From Paenibacillus riograndensis SBR5 (GTDB lineage Bacteria > Bacillota > Bacilli > Paenibacillales > Paenibacillaceae): 64,000 nucleotides of DNA. The stretch is from the NCBI RefSeq assembly GCF_000981585.1, contig NZ_LN831776.1, forward strand, positions 2,557,001-2,621,000, in the 5' to 3' direction. Under the pieces are notes generated by a model. That model saw only the letters and a program-made list of their open reading frames with translations, was not told where the DNA came from and did no database searches. A program made the position numbers and the translations under genes. Positions 8,849-18,400 of the stretch are shown piece after piece. Position 1 is the first letter of the stretch, and the number at the start of each line of letters is the position of its first letter.

Positions 8849-9038
8849 ATTCGCCTAGTTCCGGCATCCCCACAGTGTGGCTGCCCCGCCCTGGGTCAGA
8901 ATATACTACAGAGCCCTGTGTTTTCGGCTGAATGCCGTTGGGGCCCTCTTTAGGAGAAGGCCTCTGGGGACTCCCTTTAGGAAAATGCCGTAATTTGGAG
9001 TAAACTACAGGTATTCCGCATATAAAGGAGATAAACCT

Positions 9039-9983
9039 ATGATCGTAACATTAACGGTTAACCCCAGCGTAGACGCCAGCACAGGTATTGACAGGGTTGT
9101 TCCCGACCATAAGCTGCGCTGCCGGGAGGCATCCTATAAGCCGGGGGGAGGCGGGGTCAATGTGTCCCGGGCGATCCACAGATTGGGCGGGGAGTCCTTG
9201 GCTTTGTATGCATCGGGCGGACTGCACGGGCAGCTGCTGCATGAGATGCTGGAGCAGGAGGGTGTCGGGCACCAGGAGATCCCGATTTCGGGGCAGACAC
9301 GGGAAAATCTGATTGTTGTGGAAGAATCCACGGGCCAGCAATTCCGGTTCGATATGCCCGGCCCGCACTTTATCGAGGGCGATTGGCAGCAGTGCCTGGA
9401 GCAGCTGAAATCCCTGGGAGAAAAGCCGACCTACATTGTGGCCAGCGGCAGTCTGCCTCCAGGATGTCCGGCGGATTTCTACGGCCGTGTAATTGAAGCC
9501 GTGAAGCCTTGGCAGGCGCGGGTGATTGTCGATACCTCGGGAGAAGCGCTGCAAAAGGCGGCTGATGCAGGCGTATACCTGCTCAAACCGAATGCGCGCG
9601 AGCTTGAGGAACTGGCCGGACATTCCATTACAGGGGATGCAGAGGTCCGGGCGGCTGCGTTGGAGCTGATCGAGCAAGGGCGGACCGAAGTGGTGGTGGT
9701 GTCCCTTGGCGGCGAGGGGGCATTGCTGATTACCAGAGAGGGCTGCGAGCATCTCAAGGCCCCCGAAGTTCCCGTGCTGAGTGTAGTAGGGGCAGGGGAC
9801 AGCCTGGTGGGCGGGCTGGTCTACAGTCTGGAACGGGGCTGGCCGCTGCGCCGGGCCGTTCAATTCGGAATCGCCTCCGGAGCGGCGGCGGTAATGAATC
9901 CGGAGCGTCAGCTGTGCAAGCGTGAGGATGCAGAACGGTTGTTTAAGCAGATTGAAGCAGCGGATGCAGAGTTCCTGAAATAA
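9039..9983 (+). CDS. pfkB: PfkB-family kinase, 6-phosphofructokinase 2 type
   Basis: Ribokinase-superfamily sugar-phosphate kinase. The N-terminal signature KPGGGGVNVSRAIHRLGG and the C-terminal VVGAGDSLVGGLV, with the catalytic Asp, are intact. Other stretches (DHKLRCREA, VASGSLPPG, VDTSGEAL, LKPNARELEEL, VVVSLGGEGAL) follow E. coli PfkB closely. At 314 residues the length is normal. The start follows AAGGAG (9026-9031). 1-phosphofructokinase and tagatose-6-phosphate kinase are the main alternatives; no PTS or tagatose genes are next to it, so phosphorylation of fructose 6-phosphate is the best guess. Confidence 0.82.
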   Translation: MIVTLTVNPSVDASTGIDRVVPDHKLRCREASYKPGGGGVNVSRAIHRLGGESLALYASGGLHGQLLHEMLEQEGVGHQEIPISGQTRENLIVVEESTGQQFRFDMPGPHFIEGDWQQCLEQLKSLGEKPTYIVASGSLPPGCPADFYGRVIEAVKPWQARVIVDTSGEALQKAADAGVYLLKPNARELEELAGHSITGDAEVRAAALELIEQGRTEVVVVSLGGEGALLITREGCEHLKAPEVPVLSVVGAGDSLVGGLVYSLERGWPLRRAVQFGIASGAAAVMNPERQLCKREDAERLFKQIEAADAEFLK

Positions 9984-9991
9984 ACCAAAAA

Positions 9992-10032
9992 GACGAAGGT
10001 TTCCTTGCCCGCGGGCAGTGAAGCCTTCGTCC
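9992..10032 (-). terminator. Terminator of corA
   Basis: GACGAAGG pairs with CCTTCGTC; on the minus strand the hairpin is followed by TTTTTGG. It sits between the convergent pfkB and corA genes and has a T-run only on the corA side. Confidence 0.75.
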
Positions 10033-10053
10033 TGCTTATTCGTCCATTGATGT

Positions 10054-10989
10054 TCATAGCCAATCCTTTTTGCGGAAAACAACCAGCATGCCGCAGCCGA
10101 GCGTTACCATGACAGCAATAACTCCATAATAGCCGTATTGGGAATGGGTCTCGGGAATGTTATCAAAGTTCATCCCATAAATACCGGTAATCACGGTAAG
10201 CGGCATGAATATTGTGGTGATCGCGGTGAACACTCTCATGATCTCATTGGCACGGTTGGCGATACTGGATTGATAGGCTTCACGTAAGTTCCCCATGAGA
10301 TCGCGGTACGTTTCAAACGTTTCAGAGATCTTGACCGCATTTTCATAAATATCGCTGAAATACTTCTGCAGCTGATCATCGATCAGGCGGAGGTCCTTTT
10401 TGTTAAGGGTGTTGATAACTTCCTTCTGTGGCCCCAGCATCTTCTTCAGCCAGAGAATTTCACTGCGCAGACCAATGATTTCGCTCAGATGCGATTTCTT
10501 GGTATGCATCAGGATATCCTCTTCCAGCTTCTCAATCCGGGCTTCAATCCGGTCGCCGACGGAGAAATAATTGTCTACGACAAGGTCGATCAGCAGATAC
10601 AGGAAACGGTCAGGCTCGCTGACCTCCTGCTCCCACAGAATGGGTTTCAGCACGCGCAGCTCGTGAATTTTTTGCTTGGTTACGGTGATAATGAAATGTC
10701 TGCCCAGAAACACGTTGAGTGCACGGAGAAAAATCTCTTCATCATCAAAACGGATGCTGTTGACTACAATAAAATAATGGCTCTCGTAAATTTCCAGCTT
10801 CGGGCGCTGATCCTCTTCGCTGAGGCAGTCCTCCACAGCCAAATCATGCAGATTGTATAAGGGCTGAAGCAGCTCCAGATCCTCAACATCCGCATCAATC
10901 CAATAAAATCCCTCAGTTGGGGCAGTCAATGTTTCTTCAATGTCATCTACAGGCGTAAAAACCCCTGCGTTTACCAGCCGGATTTTCAT
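10054..10989 (-). CDS. corA: CorA-family magnesium/cobalt transporter
   Basis: Divalent-cation channel of the inner membrane. The long N-terminal cytoplasmic domain (residues 1-240) is followed by two C-terminal membrane segments (FTAITTIFMPLTVITGI and YGVIAVMVTLGCGMLVVF), with the selectivity motif YGMNF ending the first. Length 311 residues is typical. The minus-strand ATG at 10989 is preferred to an in-frame GTG three codons upstream because AGAGGA would overlap that GTG and gives 9-nt spacing to the ATG. A leader of about 250 nt precedes it (see 10990-11261). Confidence 0.92.
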   Translation of the reverse strand: MKIRLVNAGVFTPVDDIEETLTAPTEGFYWIDADVEDLELLQPLYNLHDLAVEDCLSEEDQRPKLEIYESHYFIVVNSIRFDDEEIFLRALNVFLGRHFIITVTKQKIHELRVLKPILWEQEVSEPDRFLYLLIDLVVDNYFSVGDRIEARIEKLEEDILMHTKKSHLSEIIGLRSEILWLKKMLGPQKEVINTLNKKDLRLIDDQLQKYFSDIYENAVKISETFETYRDLMGNLREAYQSSIANRANEIMRVFTAITTIFMPLTVITGIYGMNFDNIPETHSQYGYYGVIAVMVTLGCGMLVVFRKKDWL

Positions 10990-11261
10990 CTGATCCACTC
11001 CTCTTGACCCTGGTCTTCTCCAGGGCCTGTGCTAAATTAAGGCACAGGGAAAAATCAGCTTGGCCGGTGGTACAGTCAATGTATAAGGCCAGATGACGGT
11101 TCGAGGGCATGAAGAAGAAATGCTCCCGCCGCCGGCAAGCTGATGTTAATCCTGTGTGGTTGTTCTTTCTGGACGCTTAACTGCGAACTCGGGTCGCCTT
11201 CCATTCTTCTCTCACCTCTTCTTTTCGTCAGGTAGGGGCTGTGAAACCCTTGTCTAGTATA
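10990..11261 (-). promoter_or_regulatory. corA promoter and long structured leader
   Basis: On the minus strand, TTGAAA (11284-11279), a 17-nt spacer and TATACT (11261-11256) make a good sigma-A promoter. The transcript would start near 11249, about 260 nt before corA. The leader contains the uORF at 11204-11076, a pair of distant complementary arms (CAGCTTGCCGG and CCGGCCAAGCTG), a CTGTGC/GCACAG hairpin, and CCCTGG-AGAAGA-CCAGGG directly before the corA ribosome binding site. I do not recognise the M-box or another known riboswitch consensus. Confidence 0.6.
11076..11204 (-). CDS. Possible 42-residue leader peptide upstream of corA
   Basis: An ORF with an AGAGGTGAG-type ribosome binding site about 7 nt before its ATG, starting MEGDPSSQLS and ending SSGLIH. 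It lies wholly within the predicted corA leader, and one arm of the long-range stem (CAGCTTGCCGG) is within it. The acidic-proline start resembles the Mg-responsive MgtL leader peptide of enterobacteria (MEPDP...), a resemblance seen by eye only. A chance ORF is possible. Confidence 0.4.
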   Translation of the reverse strand: MEGDPSSQLSVQKEQPHRINISLPAAGAFLLHALEPSSGLIH

Positions 11262-11412
11262 ACCCCCGGGTATGGGTCTTTCAAGCTAAATTCTTGTCGC
11301 TTTTCGGACCAATAGCATTGTATGGACTTGACGAAAAGGAGGTTCATGATTTAAAGTAAATTTTAAGAAAAGCATTTAACGTTATGTGACTTTTTCTCAA
11401 TTGAATACAGCG

Positions 11413-11605
11413 AAATCTTATCAAGAGCAGGTGGAGGGACTAGCCCGATGAAACCCGGCAACCGGCGTGTGAACGCACGGTGCTAATTCTTGCGGAAACT
11501 TTGTATGGGAAGCCTGTCCGGCTGCCCGGTACAAGTTCTCTGGCAGATGAGAGAGGCGCATATGACTGCAGATATATGACCTTTCTCACATGAGAAAGGT
11601 CATTT
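11413..11605 (+). promoter_or_regulatory. SAM-I (S-box) riboswitch with terminator
   Basis: The aptamer core is clear: CTTATCAAGAGCAGGTGGAG, then GGGACTAGCCCGATGAAACC, CGGCAACC, GTGCTAATTC and GGCAGATGAGAG. The expression platform ends in an intrinsic terminator, GACCTTTCTC/GAGAAAGGTC followed by ATTTTT (11578-11605). High SAM should end transcription before metA, which starts at 11641. I could not place the promoter with confidence. Confidence 0.95.
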
Positions 11606-11640
11606 TTACATTGACATCAAAGAAGGAGTGGAAACCAGAA

Positions 11641-12570
11641 ATGCCGATAAAAATTCCCGACAGCCTGCCGGCCAAAGAAGTATTGTCCGGAGAAAATATT
11701 TTTGTAATGGATGAAAGCCAGGCCTTCCACCAGGACATCCGCCCGCTGCGCATCGCGATCCTGAACTTAATGCCTACAAAGGAAACGACAGAAACGCAGC
11801 TGCTGCGTCTGGTCGGGAATTCACCGCTTCAAGTGGATGTTGTGCTGCTGCACCCAAGCTCCCATACCTCGAAGAACACTTCGGCGGAGCATTTGAAGAG
11901 TTTTTACAAAACCTTTGACGAGATCAGCGACCGCCGCTTTGACGGGCTGATCATCACCGGCGCTCCGGTGGAGCAGCTCGAATTTGAAGACGTGAATTAT
12001 TGGGAAGAACTGAAAGTGATCTTCGAATGGAGCAAGCATAACGTGACCTCGACCATGCATATCTGTTGGGCGGCACAGGCAGGACTCTATCATCACTTTG
12101 GCGTGCGCAAGGTGAATCTGGACGAGAAATGCTTCGGCGTGTTCCCGCATACCGTGAGTCAGAATAATGTAAAGCTCATGCGCGGCTTTGACGAGGTGTT
12201 CCATGTTCCGCATTCCCGGCACACGGATGTCTCGCGTGAAGATATCCTGGCCAATCCCGAACTGCAGATTCTGGCCGAATCGGAAGAAGCCGGGGTGTAT
12301 CTGGTTTCGACGCTTGACGGCAAGCAGATTTTTGTGACAGGGCATTCCGAATATGATCCGTTTTCGTTAAAGTGGGAATATGACCGGGATATCGCCAAAG
12401 GAATGGATATTGCGATTCCGAAGCATTACTATCCTCAGGATGATCCGCTGCGGACACCGCCGGCAGTCTGGCGTGCCCATGCCAACTTATTATTCTCTAA
12501 TTGGCTCAATTACTATGTATACCAGGAGACTCCTTACGATATAGACCAGGCGGATTATTTAGTATTCTAA
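11641..12570 (+). CDS. metA: Homoserine O-acetyltransferase (MetA family)
   Basis: First committed step of methionine synthesis. The catalytic cysteine is C142 ([15 protein letters not shown]) and the downstream His/Glu are in VTGHSEYD. Residue 111 is Glu ([12 protein letters not shown]); from published work on the family, Glu here marks acetyl-CoA use whereas Gly marks succinyl-CoA, so despite the MetA name an acetyltransferase is predicted. The start at 11641 follows AAGGAG (11623-11628); the in-frame ATG at 11590 lies in the riboswitch terminator and is rejected. It is controlled by the upstream SAM riboswitch and pairs with metI downstream. Confidence 0.95.
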   Translation: MPIKIPDSLPAKEVLSGENIFVMDESQAFHQDIRPLRIAILNLMPTKETTETQLLRLVGNSPLQVDVVLLHPSSHTSKNTSAEHLKSFYKTFDEISDRRFDGLIITGAPVEQLEFEDVNYWEELKVIFEWSKHNVTSTMHICWAAQAGLYHHFGVRKVNLDEKCFGVFPHTVSQNNVKLMRGFDEVFHVPHSRHTDVSREDILANPELQILAESEEAGVYLVSTLDGKQIFVTGHSEYDPFSLKWEYDRDIAKGMDIAIPKHYYPQDDPLRTPPAVWRAHANLLFSNWLNYYVYQETPYDIDQADYLVF

Positions 12571-12609
12571 ATATATAGAAGAGAACACCACACTTAGGAG
12601 GCAGCAGCA

Positions 12610-13809
12610 ATGGATGAAAAACTGAGGATTGAGAGCAGATTGGCGCAGATAGGTTCACAGGAGGACCCGGCTACGGGGGCAATTAATTATCCGATTTACA
12701 ATGCGACGGCATTCCGTCATCCCAGACTTGGGCAGAGCACGGGGTTTGATTATATCCGTACCAAGAATCCTACCCGCTCGGTGCTGGAAGAAGCTGTGGC
12801 AGAGCTTGAGTCCGGGGATGCTGCCTTTGCCTGCAGCTCCGGGATGGCTGCGCTGACAACCGTGTTTGCCTTATTTGGACAAGGGGATCATTTAGTGGTT
12901 TCGCTGGACCTGTACGGCGGGACCTACCGTCTGCTTGAACGGATTCTCTCCAAATACGGCATAAGCGCCTCTTATGTGGATACGAACGATCTGGACGGCC
13001 TGGAGGCTTCACGGCGTCCGAATACCAAGGCTGTTTTTATCGAAACGCCTACCAATCCGCTGATGATGATCACGGATATAGAAGCTGTCTGTACATGGTC
13101 CCGCCGCCATGGGCTGCTTACGATTGTGGACAATACGCTGCTGACGCCTTTTTTCCAGCGGCCGCTGGAGCTGGGGGCGGATATCATCGTCCATAGCGCG
13201 ACCAAATATTTGGGAGGGCATAACGATGTGCTTGCCGGACTGATCGTAACCAAAGGCACCGAACTGTCTGCGGAAATGGCCATTCTGCACAATTCCCTGG
13301 GCGCAGTGCTTGCGCCGAATGACAGCTACCAGCTGATGAAGGGCATGAAGACACTCGCGCTGCGCATGGAACGGCATGAGAGCAATGCGCTGGCGCTGGC
13401 CCGCTATCTGCTGGAGCATCCGGCAATCGCTGAGGTCTTTCATCCGGGGCTTCCTGACCATCCGGGGTATGACATCCAGAAACGCCAGTCCTCGGGCAAC
13501 ACCGGAATCTTCTCCTTCAAGGTAAAAGATGCCGGATATGTCGAGCCGCTGCTGCGCCATATCCGCCTGATTGCCTTCGCCGAAAGCCTCGGCGGGGTGG
13601 AGTCGCTGATGACCTATCCGGCGGTGCAGACCCATGCAGACATCCCGGTGGAGATCCGCGACGCTGTCGGTGTGGATGACCGCCTGCTGCGTTTCTCCGT
13701 CGGGATTGAGCATGCGGATGATTTGATTGCCGATCTCGGACAGGCGCTGGAAGCGGCCCGGACCGAGCTGGAAGAGGCATCTGCCGGCACAGCATCGGCA
13801 GCAGAATAA
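12610..13809 (+). CDS. metI: Cystathionine gamma-synthase/O-acetylhomoserine thiolyase
   Basis: PLP enzyme of the Cys/Met metabolism family, joining O-acetylhomoserine to cysteine or sulfide. The PLP lysine is K199 in VHSATKYLGGHND. GFDYIRTKNPTR, SSGMAALTTVFALF and DLYGGTYRLLE closely follow Bacillus MetI. It has 399 residues, with an Ala/Glu-rich tail of about 20. It lies 39 nt after metA with no promoter or terminator between, so it shares the SAM riboswitch. A strong terminator follows. Confidence 0.92.
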   Translation: MDEKLRIESRLAQIGSQEDPATGAINYPIYNATAFRHPRLGQSTGFDYIRTKNPTRSVLEEAVAELESGDAAFACSSGMAALTTVFALFGQGDHLVVSLDLYGGTYRLLERILSKYGISASYVDTNDLDGLEASRRPNTKAVFIETPTNPLMMITDIEAVCTWSRRHGLLTIVDNTLLTPFFQRPLELGADIIVHSATKYLGGHNDVLAGLIVTKGTELSAEMAILHNSLGAVLAPNDSYQLMKGMKTLALRMERHESNALALARYLLEHPAIAEVFHPGLPDHPGYDIQKRQSSGNTGIFSFKVKDAGYVEPLLRHIRLIAFAESLGGVESLMTYPAVQTHADIPVEIRDAVGVDDRLLRFSVGIEHADDLIADLGQALEAARTELEEASAGTASAAE

Positions 13810-13817
13810 TAAGCTTA

Positions 13818-13852
13818 ACAGCGGCGCCCCACCCGGGCGCCGCTGTTTTTTT
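13818..13852 (+). terminator. Terminator of metA-metI
   Basis: ACAGCGGCGCCC pairs with GGGCGCCGCTGT around CACCC, followed by TTTTTTT. Confidence 0.92.
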
Positions 13853-13997
13853 GACAACAAAGATATATTGGGGTCGCAGCAAAGGTTTCTCAAGGCGTCC
13901 GGATTGTGATACGATGGAAGAACGAGCTTATTCAAATGTTGTACAAATTTAATTCATCCATTTTATAGTATAGGCGTAAAAAAGGAGGCTGCGAACG

Positions 13998-15134
13998 ATG
14001 AGCGCGATTGATCTGATTCTGGACAAAACGCTGAAGGGCGAACGGCTCGGGCTGGAGGATACGGTCCGGTTGTTTGAAAGCAACGAAATTGAAAAAATGG
14101 GCGCTGCCGCTGACATTATCATGAAACGCTGGCACCCCGACCCGCTGGCTACATTCGTTATTGGCCGCAATATCAACTATACGAATGTATGTGATGTGTA
14201 CTGCCGTTTCTGTGCCTTTTACCGCAGACCGGGCTCTGAGGAAGGATATGTGCTGCCCGACGAGACGATTTTTCAGAAAATCCAGGAAACCATTGATGTG
14301 AATGGTACAGAAATTCTCATGCAAGGCGGAACCAACCCCAATCTGCCATTTAGCTATTATACGGATTTACTGCGTGGAATTAAGCAGCGTTTCCCGGAGA
14401 TCACCATGCATTCCTTCTCCCCTGCGGAGATTATGAAAATGGTCGAAGTATCCGGTTTGCCGCTGGAGCAGGTGGTCCGCGAGATTCACGCTGCAGGTCT
14501 GGATTCCCTTCCCGGAGGTGGTGCAGAAATTCTCGATGACCGGACCCGCCGCAAAATCAGCCGTCTCAAAGGCTCCTGGCGGGAATGGATGGATGTCATG
14601 CAGACCGCGCACAAGATCGGCATGAACACCACGGCAACCATGGTTATCGGCCTTGGCGAGAGCATGGAGGAGCGGGCGCTTCATCTGCTGCGGGTCCGTG
14701 AGGCCCAGGATGAGTGCATCGCGAACAAATATGACTCCGAAGGGTTCCTGGCGTTTATCTCCTGGACCTTCCAGCCGGATAATACCAACCTGAAGCTGGA
14801 CAGACAGACCCCGGAAGAATACCTTAAGACCGTGGCTATCAGCCGTCTGGTGCTGGACAACATCAAAAACTTCCAGTCCTCATGGGTTACGATGGGGCCG
14901 GAGGTCGGCAAGCTGTCCCTGCAGTATGGCTGCAATGATTTTGGCAGCACCATGATTGAAGAGAATGTAGTATCCTCAGCGGGGGCAACCCATAAGGTCA
15001 ACATCGAGTCGATCACCCAGATCATTCGTGAAGCAGGCAAAATCCCTGCGCAGCGCAACACGCGTTATGATATTCTGCGGGTGTTCGACGATGCGGATGC
15101 GAAGATTGACAATGATTTTGTCATGCAGAACTAA
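13998..15134 (+). CDS. mqnC: Cyclic dehypoxanthinyl futalosine synthase
   Basis: Radical-SAM enzyme of the futalosine route to menaquinone, closing dehypoxanthine futalosine to the cyclic form. The cluster-binding cysteines are in CDVYCRFCAFYRRPG (CxxxCxxC). MQGGTNPNLPFSYY, HSFSPAEI and SLPGGGAEIL are typical MqnC blocks. It has 378 residues, the normal length. The ATG follows AAAGGAGG. No other mqn gene is in the window, so it is not in an mqn operon here. MqnE is the nearest paralogue, but its sequence around the cluster differs. Confidence 0.92.
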   Translation: MSAIDLILDKTLKGERLGLEDTVRLFESNEIEKMGAAADIIMKRWHPDPLATFVIGRNINYTNVCDVYCRFCAFYRRPGSEEGYVLPDETIFQKIQETIDVNGTEILMQGGTNPNLPFSYYTDLLRGIKQRFPEITMHSFSPAEIMKMVEVSGLPLEQVVREIHAAGLDSLPGGGAEILDDRTRRKISRLKGSWREWMDVMQTAHKIGMNTTATMVIGLGESMEERALHLLRVREAQDECIANKYDSEGFLAFISWTFQPDNTNLKLDRQTPEEYLKTVAISRLVLDNIKNFQSSWVTMGPEVGKLSLQYGCNDFGSTMIEENVVSSAGATHKVNIESITQIIREAGKIPAQRNTRYDILRVFDDADAKIDNDFVMQN

Positions 15135-15188
15135 TTATTTAATAAAATTCAAAAGATTTATCACTTTATGTGTGAGATTTTTTTGCGG

Positions 15189-15241
15189 AGTCTATCCTTG
15201 TGGAATTCCTCTCTGGGAATTTACAAAGATAGGCTTTTTTT
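15189..15241 (+). terminator. Terminator of mqnC
   Basis: GTCTATCCTTGTGGAATTCC pairs with GGGAATTTACAAAGATAGGC with a few mismatches, followed by TTTTTTT. Confidence 0.85.
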
Positions 15242-15330
15242 GTGTTATGTAAATTTTCATAGGCATTTTACCCAAAATTAACGGTCGAAATGTGATATTT
15301 TACACAACTATTACTTAGATTTAATGCATT

Positions 15331-15358
15331 TTGCTAGATTCATATTTTTGGGTATGAT
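15331..15358 (+). promoter_or_regulatory. Possible promoter of the SLH nucleotidase gene
   Basis: TTGCTA (15331), a 16-nt spacer and TATGAT (15353-15358), about 60 bp before the ATG in an AT-rich tract. Confidence 0.45.
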
Positions 15359-15416
15359 ACAATCTTGCGGTCAGCATAAGTAGGAATACGAAACATATGG
15401 GGAGGATATCTGACTT

Positions 15417-18400
15417 ATGGGAGAAAGAAGATGGAACAAGCCGATAGCTTCTATATTGGCGACCACCGTTCTGGCAGCACAAGTGCTGGGCGGAGTTTTT
15501 GCAGTTCCGGTTTTGGGAGCGGGCAAGGCAGAAGCCGCAGGCGCTGAAGCAGTTGATCCGGGAACTCCGGGGACAATTAATCTGCGTTTGATGAGCACCA
15601 CGGATGTTCACACGAATGTATACGGGTGGGACTACTTCAAAAATGCGGTTTCCGCTTCAGTAGGACTGGACCGCACATCAACACTGGTAAAGGAAGCACG
15701 AACCGAGCAACCGAACAATCTCCTGCTCGACAACGGTGATTTGATCCAGGGAACTCCGCTCGGGACCTACATGGCGAAGGAATCGGGTTTTGAAGAAAGC
15801 GCTGACCAGATTCATCCTCTTATCGCTGCGATGAACGTAATGAAATATGATGCTGCGACATTTGGCAATCATGAATTCAACTATGGATTGAACTATCTGG
15901 ACCGCACGATCAACGGAAGTGCAGCCGATAAATCAAATACAGATGCGGATTTTCCTTATGTAAATGCGAATATCTATAATGTTTCCGATGGCAAAAATAC
16001 GTTTGAACCGTATGTTATTATTCCTAAAAAGGTGACCGACAGCCAAGGCAATGAGGTAACGATTGATGTAGGCCTCCTGGGTCTGGTAACTCCGCAAATT
16101 ATGGATTGGGACAAGGTGAACCTTGAAGGCCGGGTGATCACCAAGGATATTGCTGAAACTGCGGCAAAATTTGTTCCTGAAATGAAGGCGAAAGGCGCCG
16201 ATGTTGTCATCGCAATGGCCCACACTGGTTTTGATGCCGCAGCGGTTATTGGAGACGGCTCGGAGAATGACATTAATGCTCTGAGCAAGGTTCCAGGCAT
16301 TGACGCCATCACCTTTTCCCATACGCATAAGGTGTTCCCTACGAACGGGGATGACACCAAATTGGATGCTTCCTTCAAGGATCCAGCTACCAAGAAGCCT
16401 TATGATTCCGCTGTGGCCAAGATTGATAATGTCAACGGGCATATCAATGACACTCCGGCAGTTCAAGCGGGTTATGGCGGGGGGAATTTGGGTCTGATCG
16501 ATTTGAAGATTGTTTCCGACGGCAGCAGTTGGAAAGTGGACAAGGCAGCTTCGAAGGCCTCGACACGCTCCATTGCTGGTGTAGAAGTTGATCCTGCTAT
16601 TGATGCGGTGGCCGGAGCTGCCCATGCTGCCACAATCGAATATGTAAATCAGCCATTGGGCACAACCATTGCGCCAATGAACAGCTATTTTGCTCTGGTA
16701 CAGGATGATCCGACCGTTCAGATCGTAACCTATGCCCAGCAGCAGTATGTTTCGAATTTGGTCAATACCGATGCTGCGTTGGCCAAGTATAAAAACCTGC
16801 CGATTCTCAGCGTAGGTGCACCGTTCAAAGCGGGACGCAACGGGCCTGAGGAATATACTGAAATCAAAGCAGGCGACCTGACGATTGCCAGTGCAAGTGA
16901 CCTGTATCTCTATGACAACACACTAAAAGCGATTGTGGTCAAGGGTTCGACTGTGAAGGAATGGGTTGAGATGAGTGCAGGTGCGTTCAACCGCATCAAG
17001 CCAGCCATCTCCACTCCACAGCCGCTCTTGAATTCGGCATTCGCTGTCTACAACTTTGATGTCATCGATGGTATCCAATATACAATTGACGTAACCAAAA
17101 ATGCGAAGTACAAGCCGGATGGAACGGTTAATGATGCTTCTTCCAGCCGTGTGACTTCCATTACCTATGGCAACGAACCTTTGAATCCTGAACAGGACTT
17201 CATCGTTGTTACCAATAACTACCGTGCAAGCGGCGGCGGGAACTTCCCGGATGTTAAAGGTGCGCAGATGATTATTGATTCTCAAATGGAAAACCGTCAA
17301 GTTCTGATGGATTATATCAGTGCAGCCGGAACAGTGAATCCGACAGCTGACAACAACTGGTCGATCGCTCCAATCCAAGGTAATGTCAACGTGACTTTCA
17401 CATCTTCTCCAAAGGCTGCGGCTGTTAAACCTGACAATGTTACAGACACAGGAAATAAAGATATCAAAGGGTTTGAAATTTACAATCTCAACCTAAAACA
17501 AAACGTTCCAGCTCCAACCGGAGATGTTGAGGTTCACCTACTGGGAATCAATGATTTCCATGGCCAATTGGATACAACTTCCTATGTAGGCAGTGATGCT
17601 GTGGGTACTGCTGCAACTCTCGCAGCTTACTTGAAAAATACCCGTTCCCAATATGCCAATTCTCTGCTGTTCCACAACGGTGACTCTGTAGGTGCATCCG
17701 CTCCCGTATCCTCGCTGGAACGTGACGAGCCGACGATGGAATGGATGAACCTGATGAAATTCGACGTGGGTTCTCTGGGTAATCATGAATTTGACCAGGG
17801 CGTTGAATCCATGAAGACACAGATTTATGGCGGTAAAGATCCAAAGACCATCAATAACACCAGTATCGTTCATAAAGGCGCTGATTTTGACTATATCAAT
17901 GCCAATGCGATCGACAGCTCCACTGGAGTGCCGATTATCAACCCTTACGTCATCAAAGAAGTGGGCGGCGTAAAAATCGGATTTATCGGTGTGGTTACCA
18001 AAGCCACTCCAAGCAAAGTATCTCCAGCCGGCACAGCCGGTGTGAAATTCCTAAGTGCAAGTGAAGAAGTTGAAGCGATTGAAAAGTACGCTGCCGAGCT
18101 GCAAAAGAAAGGTGTGCAGACTATCGTTGTTCTTGCCCATGATCCGGCGACAACCAAAGGTGATTCGACAACGGGCGAAGCGGCTGATTTGGCAAAAGCT
18201 CTTCCTGCGGATTCTCCGGTTGACGTTGTGGTAGCAGGCGACAATCATGGATTTGCCAACGCGATCGTAAACAACAAGCTGATTGTTCAGGCTTATTCCT
18301 ACGGAACGGCATTTGAAGACATCAAATTGGTTATTGATCCAATAACACAAGATGTTAAGAGCAAATCCGCTACGGTTACCAGCACGATTCAAAAAAATGT

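Noticed and set aside
10990..11261. M-box, ydaO or Mn riboswitch in the corA leader
   Set aside because: I looked for the conserved blocks of each and found none; kept only as an unclassified structured leader.
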